DNA of 64,000 nt from Panax quinquefolius (taxonomy: Eukaryota > Streptophyta > Magnoliopsida > Apiales > Araliaceae): contig CM035170.1 of the NCBI GenBank assembly GCA_020205615.1, positions 115,490,213-115,554,212 of the forward strand. Reading direction: 5' to 3'. Below, piece after piece: positions 35,014-47,884 of this stretch. The position numbers were made by a program, and so were the translations under genes. How positions within the stretch are numbered: the first letter of the stretch is position 1; every line of letters begins with the position of its first letter. The notes below the pieces were generated by a model, which ran no database searches, had not been told where the DNA came from, and saw nothing but the letters and a program-made list of their open reading frames with translations.

Positions 35014-35113
35014 NNNNNNNNNNNNNNNNNNNNNNNNNNNNNNNNNNNNNNNNNNNNNNNNNNNNNNNNNNNNNNNNNNNNNNNNNNNNNNNNNNNNNNN
35101 NNNNNNNNNNNNN
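35014..35113. other. Assembly gap of 100 N
   Basis: Exactly 100 N, the usual placeholder for a gap of unknown size. The Tat RT runs into its left edge and unrelated DNA begins on the right, so sequence including the Tat 5' half is missing or the join is artificial. Confidence 1.
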
Positions 35114-35894
35114 AAATCTTTTTATTATGTTTAAACTATAAAACTTTTTATTATGTTTAAACTAATTTTAATGTATAAATATAAGGGTCCTTAACACTAA
35201 TATACAACAATTAGAAAGTAATTATAAAAATAAAACACACACAACATAATTACAAAAATAAAACAAACACAATATTACGTTGCTAAAATCACGTGTCATT
35301 AACTCACTATACGTCGATTCTGAAGCTTTGCTATTTGCAACTAACACGCTCTAAATTGAAGCAATTGAAAAAATATGCAACTTTCATATCGGAGAAATCC
35401 AAATCTTCTGTCGCGACACAACTCTGTGATCGGAGAAGATTTAAACCTTTTAAATGACGCAACTCTACGAGATCGGAAAATAGCATACAAAATCAACAAA
35501 GAACTTCAAGTTCGATAACAAAAAATAATCGATCTGCAGTTGATTGTTGAATACAAGATCACAACAACTTCGATACAAATCAATACGAGAGGTATGTGAA
35601 TTTAAAATTAGATATGCATGTAGTTACTATATAGTTACTACTTAATTCCTATATTGATTACCTTTCTTAAGTTTTTCACACTTAAAATGGTCACAGAGTT
35701 AAGAATCTTTGAATGTTTTGAATGGTCATTAATATGTTTTATATTATGGTTCTTGAATAGATATAAATTGGTTCTTTTTTTTATTATGTATTTAGTTCTT
35801 TGAATAATGTTTATTTGATTGTTTTATAATTTTTATATGAGTTCTCACGATTTTTTTTATATTAATGGTTACTCATCAAATACATTGGTTACCT
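35114..35894. other. AT-rich DNA between gap and truncated LTR
   Basis: No gene. The last 300 bp contain scattered GGTTAC motifs like those at 45990-47170 and could belong to the same MULE-like relic, with the gypsy element of 35895-45713 between the two parts. Confidence 0.35.
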
Positions 35895-38265
35895 TCTGAG
35901 TTTAAATACAAATATTGTCTTAGACAATATCCACACTCAAATAAGTCCTCGTTACAATTATTGAAACACTATTTTACGAAATAGTGAGGGGCTTCCACAC
36001 TAAAACATCTTTCTAGAACCATCTAAAACATCTTTCGTACCCGTTTGAGATTAGTTCTGCTTATGTTCTCACTCTCACGAGAAAAATGGAACAAAAAGGA
36101 AAAGGGTGAGCTCAACTAGCCCGATAAAGAATATTATGACTAAGATAATATACAACAAATTATCGTTAGTCTTGACGAGGAAAAATCGATAAAATATAAT
36201 AGCCAATGAGTTTTAGATCAACAACTTGCGGTGAAAACAACAATCCATTAGAAGAATCGAGTAGAGAAGTTCTACTATCTTACAAGATTTAAAAATCCAT
36301 CATCAATATTTTATCCACATAACAACAATCGATATACATCTTTAATCAAATATTCATCTTTTTACTTTTCTGAGCCAAAGATATTCATTTGTATCACCAG
36401 GTTAGTCGTATTCATCTCGACACATGTTCATCTTTTGCTTACGGGCGAAAGATATTCATCGATTAATCATTTATCTTTTTGCTTCTGGTAGAAGATATTT
36501 AGTAATATCATCATTTAGGGTGAGGATGATGAAAAATATTTTAAAGAAAGCGAATCCGATGAAGCGGAAGGACAAATAGTAGGGATTAGTATAACGGTTT
36601 ATCGAAGATCGATAATACTTCATAAATACCAATTTTGAAGCGAAATTCAAAAATAAAGATCAAAACATGGATCTGATCAAAGATAGTAACCATAATAGAC
36701 ATCTTGGACAAAAAGAAGAAAATTTCATTTTTTAGGTGAATAGAATATGAATAATTAATGTGAATAGTGCAAGTATCGTGAATAGTAACCCCAAGACACA
36801 AAAGTTCCAAATTTGATAAAAAATTCAGATCGATACTTGGCGTAATGATATTGAAGAAATAATATCATATATGAAAAAAATAACATCCACTTACCTCAAA
36901 ATATCGAGTACTTACGATCGGAATATCGGTATAAAAAATTGAAGAAACTTGCAGCGATGAATAGAAACTCACAAAGTATCTAAATACTCACAAAATACAC
37001 TCGATAATCTAGAGAGAAAGAAAAAAAACTTATTTTTACGGTGTGATTTTCAATTCTAACTTAGCCCTCTATTTATAGGAAAATGTTAGCGAGACTTGAC
37101 TTTTAACTGACTTTGATGGCTTTACTACTTACTATTCCCACCCACCACATTTGAAATAAATTCAGCACATTTCTTTGACCACAAGTGGGGCCCTCGATTC
37201 TAAATTTTCCACCAAAATCATTTATAAACCTAATTTACGAATCGATCACCTCTTAAAATTCATAACAAATCATACGTTCATTTTAACGGTTCAAAATTTG
37301 TGGACATATACTCAACTTATATATATATAACATATCCAAAAATTACAACGATCAGCGGTTGGATTAAAAATTATAACTCACCACATGATATATCTCAAAA
37401 ACAACTTTGGTTTAATTTTTAATACCTTCATTCAAACAAAATCTTGATAAAACACCTCAACATTAACTCCTTCATTTTTAACCACAATAAATATATCCAA
37501 CATTTATATCCACATAAAATAAATATTTCCTTATCATATGAATCAATAATTAATTATTCACAAATAATATTACGAGAATCACATTTATGAATGACGGTAG
37601 TAGTTCGGGAAAGAGGGGGCTTTCGATAAAATTTCTCCTTATTGGTAGCATGATTAGGTGACCAAACCTCTCATTGTGAACTTTCTAGACATTTCCAATA
37701 ATGCTATCTAATAATATTATTCAAATAATATGAATTATTGATCGATAATGGAAATCTTGTGCGGTGATAATTATTGAAACAACAATAATATAAAATATCA
37801 ACGCAACAATTATTGAATCGATAAAATAAAATATTGAGCGATAACTCTTTGTAACAATTATTGAGTAGTGCCTTCTTACGTAAGGATCGATAATTCATCA
37901 ATCTGGTGTCCATCGGCATATTCTTTGTATTTTAACCACCGGGTATTCCAACGATGTTAGCGATAACAACTACGTAGTTATTTATAAAAACTCAAACTTG
38001 TCGTTTTCTTCATTCGACAGATTATTACATTATGGGGCCCACAAATGATTTACTGCAGGTAAATCGTCGAATATTCCCAAACAAGAATATTCCACGACCA
38101 AACGAATATTCCCAACAATGATGATTATTTTTTATAACCACTTGCGTATTTTGCAAAATTTGCACATTTCACCCATAACGAGAGAATTATCAAATTAATA
38201 CCTTATTATTCACAAATATAATTAGAGGAAATTCGATTTTATTTATAATAAGTTGGGGTCTTACA
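35895..38265 (-). repeat. 3' LTR (truncated) of the minus-strand gypsy element
   Basis: Matches 43200-45713. TATA box TATAAATAG on the minus strand (37068-37076). The outer end stops at TGAGTTTAAATACAAATATT where the sister LTR continues to TGTGGCGCC. Confidence 0.85.
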
Positions 38266-38559
38266 ACCTCCCCTCCTTATGAAATTTCATCCTCGAAATT
38301 GACATACGTACCTGGTGTTTCGAAAAGGTGAGGATACCTCGCTTTCATTTACGATTCAACTCGGTCATTTCTTGATAGCATGGTTTCTCCATAAAACCTT
38401 AACTTGTGGTATAACCTTGAATGCGTGGGACATGCTCTTTCTATCCAAGATCTTAACAGGTACTTCTTCGTGCGTTAAATCTTGGTATCTCGTCTGGTTC
38501 TAACTTGATAATATGGTTGGTCTTTCACATATTCTGAAGCATGGATATGTGAAAAAACA

Positions 38560-39523
38560 TTATGAACACGAGGCATACTTGGAGGTAATCTTGAGTCTAT
38601 AGGCCACATTTCCTATTAGGTCGAGAATCTCAAATGGACCAACAAATCGTGGATTGAGCTTTCCTCTCTTCCCAAATCTTGTAACTCCCTTCCATGGAAT
38701 GCAACACGTAACAATCATGATCCCCGATATTAAATTCCACGTCTTTTCGATGAAGATCGGCATACCTAACTCTTTTGTCGATCTTGTGAGGTTTGTATCG
38801 TTGTCGAATCATTTGGATCTTTTACGTAGTCATGCGTACTAATTACGGTCCCAACAACGTTGCTTCTCCCACCTCGTCCCGCATCTTTGAGAACGACACT
38901 TTTCGTCCATCTGGCGCCTCAAATGGAGCCATTTACTATACTTGCTTGATAAGCTTTGTTGTTGTAGGAGAATTCCACGATGGCAATACTTATCCCACTT
39001 CCTTTAAAATCTAGGACCTGAAAGTCTTAATAGATCTTGAGGTTTGAATAGTCCTCTCTGATTGTCCGTCCGTTTGAGGATGGTATCTTGAAGCCCAATA
39101 AATAAATCCGTGCCCATAGCTTTACTGCAAGCTAACCCCCAAATCGTGAAGTGAATCTTGGGTCGCGATCCAAAACTATGGATCTTGGCATGCCATGCAA
39201 TCTCACAATCTCATTCACGTCACGTCTGAGCGAGGCGTTCGAGGAATAAGTCTCACGTATCGGTAAGAAATGGGCGGACTTGGTTAATCTATCAACAATA
39301 ACCCAAATCGCATCTATGCCTTGAGAAACTTTGGGAAGACACATAATTGAAATCCATAGTAATGTGTTCCCACTTCCATTTGGAATCTCAAGTGGTTGTA
39401 ATGGACCCTTTGGCACTTGATGCTCGCGCTTTTGCGTTGACAAGTTAAACACCTCGAGATAAACTCATGCGATCTCTCTCTTCGTATTGTTCCACCAAAA
39501 TGTATGTGAATATCATGATACAT
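38560..39523 (-). pseudogene. Integrase relic of the minus-strand gypsy element
   Basis: 39314-39523 includes the zinc-finger end (CLTCQRKSA). 39132-39452 contains the core IWVIVDRLTKSAHFLP and VRLHGMPRSIVLDRDPRFTS with the catalytic Asp of the second block. 38560-38763 carries the C-terminal WKGVTRFGKRGKLNPRFVGP and GNVAYRL. Frames shift between pieces. Confidence 0.85.
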
Positions 39524-39839
39524 TTGGTACTCCCGAGATGGATTACAAGCGGTGTGTTGTGTGCCTCCATCGTGATTCTATGCTTCAAGTCGAATCGTTA
39601 GGAACCTGAAAGTGCGGAGTTGAATCTAAGTATTCCTTCTTCATCGATTCTTGCTTACGAATAGCTCCTTCTTGCACTTTCTTCTTCATACGTATCGGCT
39701 CGAATCCAGTAGCTTGGCGACTTTAACTTTATCGATTAAAGTCGGTTCTACTCGTATATTCGCCATCATCATGTGTGGGTCCTGAGGTCTTTAATTCTAC
39801 CTCCATCCTTTGCAAGTCATCTGAAAATGGGCCTTTGCG

Positions 39840-40338
39840 TTAACAATATCGCTTTTCGTACTCGCGTATGATCTTACTTTCGATAATCGTCGACTCTTCG
39901 TTCGCTTTTCGAGGATGATATTGAATAGTGTGATCGTAATCTTTCAATAGTTCAAGCCAGCGTCGTTCTTGCGCGTGTTGAGTTCTTTTTTGGGTGAAGA
40001 AATATTTGAGGCTTTTATGGTCATTATAAATCTCCACTTTCTCCCCATACAAGTAGTGTCTCCAAATTTTCAGCGCGAATCATTTGCTTTGCTGACTCTA
40101 GATCATGAGTAGGATAATTCCTCTCATATTCTTTGAGTTATCGTGAGGCGTAAACTATGACTTTCCCATGTTGCATGAGAACGCATCCCTTTGCTTTGCA
40201 CGAAGCATCGTTTGTATATAACAAATCCATCCGTACCGGATGGTATTGCGAAACAGTCTTAAAATGAGTCTCTCTTGAGCTCTTGGAAACTCTTCTCGCA
40301 TTCCTCGCTCCATACAAATTTTGTATCTTTTGAGTCAA
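39840..40338 (-). pseudogene. RNase H relic of the minus-strand gypsy element
   Basis: 40138-40338 ends in GCVLMQHGKVIVYASR and 39840-40052 reads [20 protein letters not shown] and [16 protein letters not shown]. These are the start and end of the gypsy RNase H domain. A frameshift or deletion lies between them. Confidence 0.8.
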
Positions 40339-40516
40339 TGAGTTAGCGGAGTAGCGATTCGAGAAAATCCTTCCACGAATCTCCGAGATAATAACCGGTA
40401 AGCCCGAAAACTACGCGCTTGATCCACAAACTTTGGTTGCTCCCAACTTTGTCTTTGCTTGATCTTGGCCGGGTCGACGGATACTCCATGTTTTGACACC
40501 ACGTGCCCGAGGAATG

Positions 40517-41140
40517 CTACTTCCTCGAAGCGAACTTCGCATTTCTTGACTTGGCATAAAGTTTGTTTTCACGAAGCCTTTCAAGTATCGACTTCAAATG
40601 GTGCTCATGATCTTCACGGCTTTTGGAATAGATGAGGATGTCATCAATAAAGACAACAACAAAGCCAGATCCAAATATTCCTTGAATACGGTTCATCATA
40701 TCCATGAAAGCGGCGGGAGCATTAGTCGATCAAAAGACATGACTAAAATTCATAATGCCGTCTGGGGAGTTACAAGGCGGTCTTTGGAATATCCTCGGTT
40801 TTAATCTTGGTGATGATATCGAGCGAAGATCGATCTTTGAAAAAATTGTGCTCCTTGCAGGTGGTCGAACGGTCATCAATGCGAGGTGGCGGATACTATT
40901 CTTGATGGTGACATGGTTTAATTCTCGGTAGTCGATACAAAATCGCATACTCCGTCTTTCTTCTTTCTGAATAAAGCAGGGCACCCCGAGGAGATGTCTT
41001 GGGGCCAGAATGAAACCTATGTCTAAACAATTCTGTGTAGTTGGACTTTTAACTCCACGAAGTTCAATAGGAGCCATTCGATATGGGGTTTTAGAAATGG
41101 GTTTTGTACACGGTTCGAGTCGATAAAGAATTGACATCAC
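40517..41140 (-). pseudogene. Reverse transcriptase relic of the minus-strand gypsy element
   Basis: 40730-41140 reads PISKTPYRMAPIEL, FCIDYRELNHVTIKN and FSKIDLRS, typical of chromovirus RT. 40517-40705 continues with the catalytic region VVFIDDILIYSKS and HLKSILERLRENKLYAK. The F-IDD box is intact but the two halves are in different frames. Confidence 0.85.
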
Positions 41141-41550
41141 GTTACGGGGTAGGCCAGGAAGTTCTTGAGAAATACATCGGAAAATTCTCTAACAACGAAA
41201 TATTATTCAAATCGACTTGTCTTTGTTCAAATCCATAACATGGGCTAAGAAAACTTGACATCCATTTTTCAATAAGCGAATAGCTTTATGGCTTGATATG
41301 ATAGTGGTGATTTTAGTGGTTTAGTTGTTTGAATTAAGTATGATACGGGTTGGTTAGGAATATGAAAACTAACACCTTACGAAAACAATCAATTTTGGCA
41401 TGATGGTGGTTAACGATCAATTCCTAAAATCACATCAAAAACAAGTATCTTTAAAGATATAAGATCAACGGGTAATGTGATAGTGCCAACTTGGATCATC
41501 TGCAAGATTTATAAGCTGTAGATGTAACGAAGGTTTCACCCAATGGAGTT

Positions 41551-42900
41551 TCAACGAGATAAATCAAAGTCCAATTTCTCGGTCGAGTTTAAGCGTTGAG
41601 CCTGGCGGGAGAGATAAAAAATGAATGGGTAGAAGGGGTATCTAGTAAGGTATAAACTTGAAGAGTTCAAGATTAGCTTTACGTAATCACCTCGTTCGGG
41701 TTCCTCGCGTTTTGGCGATCGCGACAAACGCTCTTCCGAGGAACCGTGATTTTGACTTATCCGGACAACCCTTGGAGTCACCATCCCAGTTGAACTTGGT
41801 TTTGCTCTGAACAATCCGAGCTATGTGGCCTTCCTTTCCACGGTTATAACATACCTTGGATTGTTGTGGGCGGTTTGGTGATGATATGTCCCTCTTTCCG
41901 CATTTGTAACATCTAACTGGCGGTCGTTCTCCTCCCCTAGAATTTGTTGTTGGTCTTGGTCTTTCTTTGTTGATGTCTTCCGTCATTGTTGAATCTCCTC
42001 TTTCTAAAATTTCCACTTGACTCACCTCTCTCTTATTATCATGCCCACGATGACCACCCAGAGTGGTTCTGCGCTTTTGTTAAATATTTTTCCTCCCTCG
42101 TTGGTTATCATCGCTCGATGATTCTTTGTCATCGGTATGATGACCACAGTTGTGGTCCCTCGGTTGAACATACTCATTATCTCGCTCTAATAATTGAGCC
42201 ACATTTACAACATCTGAATATAAAAGAAAATTTATGAGATATAAGATATTAGAATCTAGGGCTTTAGACCTCTCGAAACATCCTTGTCATTCGTTCCTCA
42301 TTTTTCGACCAAATGAGGTGCAAACTGGATAACTCTGCAAACTTACGCCTCGTCTTTGGGACACAAAATCGTATTGTTTTGTTCGATCGATAAACTCCAC
42401 TCCACCTCCTTACGTATAGCGAATACTTTCGGGAAAGTACTTGTCATTGAATAGTTTCTGAAAATGTTTCCCAAGCACATTTGAGTGCGGTTGGTGGTGC
42501 AACTTCACAGACTCCCACCGATGATCTGCCTCACTTGCGAACATAAAGGTGGCGAATGGAACCTTACATTCCTCCGTGCATCCCAAGACATCGAATATCT
42601 TGGTAATTTGCTTGACCCACGTTTACCGTGATCGGATCCGGCTTTCCCTTAAATTACGGTGGTCCCGACTCCTTGAAGCTGCTTGGTTGTGACAAGCCGC
42701 ATGCGCATTCTTATCATTTCCACCGTATTTTGTGCACGAGTCTCCTAAATGCGGTTTTGCATGAGAGCTGCAAAAAGCTCTAAACATTCCATCGTTCATC
42801 GTTTGCTCGGTGAGTGTTGTTTACGGAGGAATATTGCCTTCTGTTTGCGTTCTCTGGTTTGTAACTAAAGGTTGTTCCACGATCTCATACACTCCATTGT
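41551..42900 (-). pseudogene. gag relic of the minus-strand gypsy element
   Basis: The readable part at 41687-42025 has a zinc-knuckle-like CYKCGKR and a second CYNRGKEGH in which one ligand Cys is Arg. Upstream 42030-42900 carries frame-shifted traces of the capsid-like part. Not translatable as one protein. Confidence 0.6.
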
Positions 42901-43108
42901 TAACGTTCTCGGCGACCATTCTTAAATCTTGCCATAAAACAAGGGTTAATTAAACAAATTAACATATCACGTAATATCCTATATTATGGTGACCAACAAA
43001 TAAGCTTAGATAAGACACACTAGCTGGCGAAGGATTTACTCATCTCTCCCCTCTCTGGATTCTATTCCCCGATCTCATGGAGACCATATCCTAAGCTTTG
43101 ATACCAAT

Positions 43109-45713
43109 TGTGGCGCCCCCCAAAATAGGTATCTGACACCCATTACAGTGCTTGAATACATGAGTGCAAAAAGCAAACTACAACTTGATAATCTGATTGT
43201 GCGTGCAAAATCGACAACACATCTTGTGAGTTTAAATACAAATATTGTCTTCAGACAATATCCACACTCAAATAAGTCCTCGTTACAATTATTGAAACAC
43301 TTTTTTTACGAAAATAGTGAGGAATACTAAAACATCTTTCTAGAACCATCACTCCATTACCCAGAGCTAGTTCTGCTTTATGTTCTCACCTCACGAGAAA
43401 AAAATGGAACAAAAAGGAAAAGGGTGAGCTCAACTAGCCCGATAAAGAATATTATGACTAAGATAATATCTGACAAATTATCGTTAGTCTTGACGAGGAA
43501 AAATCGATAAAATATAATAGCCAACAAGTTTTAGATCAACAATTTGCGGCGTGAAACAACAATCCATTAGAAAAGTCAGTAGAGAATGAGTTCTCTATCT
43601 TCTAAGATTTAAAAGTCCATCATCAATATTTTATCCTGTAACAACAATCGATATACATCTTTAATCAAATATTCATCTTTTTTTTTCTGAGGCCAAAGAT
43701 ATTCATTTATATCACCGAGTTAGTCGTGTTCATCTCGACACACATTCATCTTTTGCTTTTACTGGGCGAAAAGATATTCATCGATTAATCATTTATCTTT
43801 TTGCTTCTGGTAGAAGATATTTAGTAATATCATCATTTAGGGTGAGGATGATGAAAAATATTTTAAAGAAAATGAATCCGGTGAAGCGGAAGGACAAATA
43901 GTAGGGATTAAGTATAACGGTTTATCGAAGATCGATAATACTTCATAAATACCAATTTTGAAGCGAAATTCAAAAATAAAGATCAAAACATGGATCTGAT
44001 CAAAGATAGTAACCATAATAGACATCTTGGACAAAAGAAGAAAATTTCATTTTTTGGTGAATAGTCTTAGTATTAATGAATAGTCGTATCGTGAATAGTC
44101 TTAATCGTGAATAATAACCCCAGCACAAAAAGTTCCAAATTTGATAAAAAATTCAAATCGATACTTTGGCATAATGATATTGAAGAAATAATATCATATA
44201 TAAAGAAAATAACATCCACTTACCTCAAAATATCGATACTTACGATCGAAATATCGGTATAATAGAATTTGAAGGAAACTTGCAGCGATGAATAAAAACT
44301 CACAAAGTATCTAAATACTCACAAAATACACTCTCGATAATCTAGAGAGAAAGAAAAAACTTGTTTACGGTGTGATTTTCAATTCTAACTTAGCCCTCTA
44401 TTTATAGGAAAATGTTAGCGAGACTTGACTGCTGACTTTGATGGCTTTACACTGCTACTATTCCCACCCACCACATTTGAAATAAATTCAGCATATTTCT
44501 TCACCAACCACAAGTGGGGCCCACTCAATTCTAAATTTTCCACCAAAATCATTTATAAACCTAATTTACGAATCGATCACCTCTTAAAATTCATAACAAA
44601 TCATACGTTCATTTTTAACGGTTCAAAATTTGTGGGCATATACTCAACTTATATATGTATAACATATCCAAAAATTACAACGATCCAATTGTCGGATTAA
44701 AAATTATAACTCACATAATATATATCTAAAAATCTTTGGTTTAATTTTAATACCTTCATTCAAACAAAAATCTTGATAAAACACCTCAACATTAACTCCT
44801 TCATTTTTAACCACAATAAATATATCCAACATTTATATCCACATAAAATAAATATTTCCTTATCATATGAATCGATAATTAATTATTCACAAATAATATT
44901 ATAGAATCACATTTATAATGACGGTAGTTCCCGGGAAGAGGGGCTTTTTCGATAAAATTTCTCCTTATTGGCGTGCGATTAGGTGACCAAACCTCTCCTT
45001 GATGAAACTTTCTAGACATTGCCAATAATCTTTATCTAATAATATTATTCAAATAATATGAATTATTGATCGATAATGGGAAATCTTGTGCGATGACAAT
45101 TATTGAAACAATGATAATATAAAATATCAATAGCAATGAATTATTGAATCGATAAAATAAAATATTGAGCGATAACTTCTTTATAACAATTATTGAGTAG
45201 TGCCTTCTACGTACGTAAGGATCAATAATTCATCAATCTTGTGCATCCACGCGTATTCTTGTATTTTAACCACGGGTATTCCAACGATGTTAGCGGTAAC
45301 AACTACGTCATTATTTATAAAACTTCGAACTTGTCGTTTTCTTTCTCCGAAGCCATTATTACATTATGGGGCCCTGAATGACTAGGCTGATTAAAATATT
45401 CCTCGACAACAAGAATATTTCACGACTCAAACGAATATTCCCAACAACAAATATTCCCAACAACGAAAATTTGAATTTCACGATAACCAACGAATTATAT
45501 CGAATATTCCCAAAATAAATGATTGATTATTTATATAACCACTTGCTTATTTTGCAAAATTTGCTTGTTAGCTACATTTCACATTCTTACAACATTTAGC
45601 CTTTAGTTAGTAAAATCGAGATATTGGTTGGTTTATATCAAATTAATACCTTATTATTCACAAATATAATTAGAAAAATTGGATTTTTATTTATAATAAG
45701 TTGGGGTCTTGTC
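43109..45713 (-). repeat. 5' LTR of the minus-strand gypsy element
   Basis: Full copy of the family with TATA box at 44398-44406 (minus). Ends CA at 43109-43110 immediately before the tRNA-Met-type primer site. The outer end reads GACAAGACCCCAAC, where TGTAAGACCCCAAC is expected. Confidence 0.85.
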
Positions 45714-45956
45714 TTGACCATTAAAATCCATAACCATAGAACTTTAACTAAAGAGAATAAAACAATATTAAATGTGGTGATAAAAATAATTACATTGAAT
45801 GTTGTTTCTTCAAAAAAAGAGTAATGGTTGAATATTTATTATAAGGGCATAAAAGTAAAACAATGAACCAACTAAATTTTATAAATAGTAAGTAGCCTAT
45901 ATATTGGGACATCTCAAAATGAAAAATCAGCCTATAACTATGGGACGGAGGGAGTA
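45714..45956. mobile_element. Right part of a Stowaway-type MITE
   Basis: Ends ATGGGACGGAGGGAGTA, the signature end of plant Stowaway (Tc1/mariner) MITEs, preceded by GGGACATCTCAAAATG, a common neighbour of that end. The left end is missing, cut off by the LTR at 45713. Confidence 0.7.
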
Positions 45957-47176
45957 CTATATAATATTACGGTGTTTTATATTGGTTTGTTTTATTATGA
46001 TGGTTACTTATTGGTTACATTTGTTACCTTCATGTAACTGTTATAGTTTAATTTGTAATAAATATCAATATACTGATTATTTCCATTGTAAGATGAATGT
46101 ACAAATGTATTTTATGTGCTGGTTACTAACATTATGTAGTTTGGTTACTGGCTAACATTGATTTGGTTACTTTACAATATTTAATCTGTTGTCAGACAAT
46201 GGAATTGATTCATGTTGTACTTTATTTCAACGGTACATGGACTGATAGTAACCAATACACCAAATTTGAAGTTATTGACATACTAGTTCCATCAACTTGT
46301 TCGTTCAAAGAAATGCAAAACATGATATACATTGTTCTATCAAGTTTGAAGTGTCGGATTTTGGCGTTTTTAGAGCCTAATTTTATTGGAAACGGGTCAA
46401 CGATCAAAAGTCACCAGCGTTGCTGGTGAGCTGCAGGGTTTTTGGTCAAATTCCATCATTTAGGCCTTCAAAATTGTATGTAAAAATGTGGTTTATATTC
46501 TGGTTATTAAGATTATGTAATTTTGTTACTGTCTAATATTAATTTAGTTACTTTACAGTGTTTATTCAGTTATTAGACAATGTAGACTAACAGTAACCAA
46601 TACAACAAATTTAATTATTTACAGGAATATATAATTGTTTACTGTTAGTAACCATTAACCACATGGTTGGTAACATTTTTGATGGTGTACAGTAACCAAA
46701 ATTGTTATTAATTAATATTTTGATTTTTGATTCCAGCATTAGTTGTCAATATAAAGTTAGACATACATTAAACAATTGGTAACTGTTCTAAAACATTTTT
46801 ATGTAAATTTTGTTACCCATCTAAAATAAAATGGTTACCTCTATATTCATATTTAGTTACCAACTGGACCATTTCCAAATTACTTTTATAACTATGTAAT
46901 TTAAAAGTATCCATCAACTGGATAAATGGGAACCCTCACATGTACATTAAGCACTTGATAACTGTTCTGATATAAGTTTTTAATTATTTGGTTACTAACA
47001 AAAACTAAAATGGTTACCCTTATATGCAGGTTTGGATAGCAATTGCACCTCTCAAACTATTTTTATTTTAATATGAGATCTATAAGTGACCATCACATAT
47101 ATAAATGGAAACTCTCACATGTACATTTAATAATTGATGTTTGTCCTGATACAAGCTTGTAACTATCTGGTTACTA
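45957..47176 (+). pseudogene. Mutator-like (MULE) element relic with transposase N-terminus
   Basis: An ORF from about 46198 reads MELIHVVLYFNGTWTDS, then FEVIDILVPSTCSFKEMQNM. This matches the pattern at the start of MULE transposases (V-YNG-W...V...I-VP...). Coding similarity fades after about 46360. The flanks are AT-rich with many GGTTAC motifs. No catalytic core, zinc finger or terminal inverted repeats are seen. Confidence 0.5.
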
Positions 47177-47371
47177 TGTGACAACCCCAAAATAGGTCCA
47201 TTCCATCCAACCCATTCTGAGTCACCAAATACATGGTACAGAAAACAACTACAACTTTATTACAACAATTGTCGTGCAAAATACAACAACACATACATTA
47301 TGAGTTTGGATACAAATATATACCAACCGTGGCTCTCATCTCAACATTGGATAACACGTCACAATGACACC

Positions 47372-47740
47372 TTACATAAAGGTATAGTCAAAAACTATTT
47401 TAGAAATTAGAATCTTTGAGAAGTGCTCAAGGAAACCTTCGTACATGGGAGGCCATGCGTCTAGGTTATGATAGATATCATATGGCCACAGAATTATCCT
47501 TGGTTGACCCAATAGACCCCAAAGAAAAATGAGAAGATTACTATCATATTCTTCCCAATGATGAGTCTTCTCTTGACATATCACTATCTCCACTGTCTCT
47601 AATTGAGAATTATACTTCAAACAAACACCAAGATTATATAGGTAGTGCTTGTAGATATACTCAGCAAGTGGATCTGCACAACCCTGTCTTACGATGACAC
47701 AAGGTTGTATGTCTTTAGACATCTTGTATGATAGTGACAA
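47372..47740 (-). CDS. 122-codon ORF of unknown origin between LTR pieces
   Basis: Starts MSLSYKMSKDIQPCVIVRQG and remains open for 122 codons, with many aromatic and Leu/Ile residues and three Cys. I do not recognise it. Flanking bases near 47330-47360 (TTGGATAACACGTCAC) recur at about 54379 inside a related gypsy element, so it is probably retroelement-derived or inserted filler. Possibly a chance ORF. Confidence 0.2.
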   Translation of the reverse strand: MSLSYKMSKDIQPCVIVRQGCADPLAEYIYKHYLYNLGVCLKYNSQLETVEIVICQEKTHHWEEYDSNLLIFLWGLLGQPRIILWPYDIYHNLDAWPPMYEGFLEHFSKILISKIVFDYTFM

Positions 47741-47884
47741 AACACCCTTCCAAAGTTGAGTTCACCTCACCTTATTCGGTTCGCCAAAATTAAATATCAA
47801 ATGACGTATATAATACGACACACTTATCTAAAGTCTCAATAAAATTATTTTCATACTATTTAGGGAGAACCTCCACAACTATAA

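Larger units (their letters stand above)
35895..45713 (-). mobile_element. Minus-strand Ty3/gypsy (chromovirus-like) element, degenerate
   Basis: 5' LTR at 43109-45713 (ending GGCGCCACA) and 3' LTR at 35895-38265 (starting TGTAAGACCCC, its last roughly 100 bp missing). The primer site ATTGGTATCAAAGC follows the 5' LTR at about 43095-43108. A purine tract GGAGGGGAGGTTG precedes the 3' LTR. The 4.8-kb interior retains gag, RT, RNase H and integrase pieces in the normal order, all frame-shifted. It is the most complete interior of this LTR family in the window. Confidence 0.85.
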
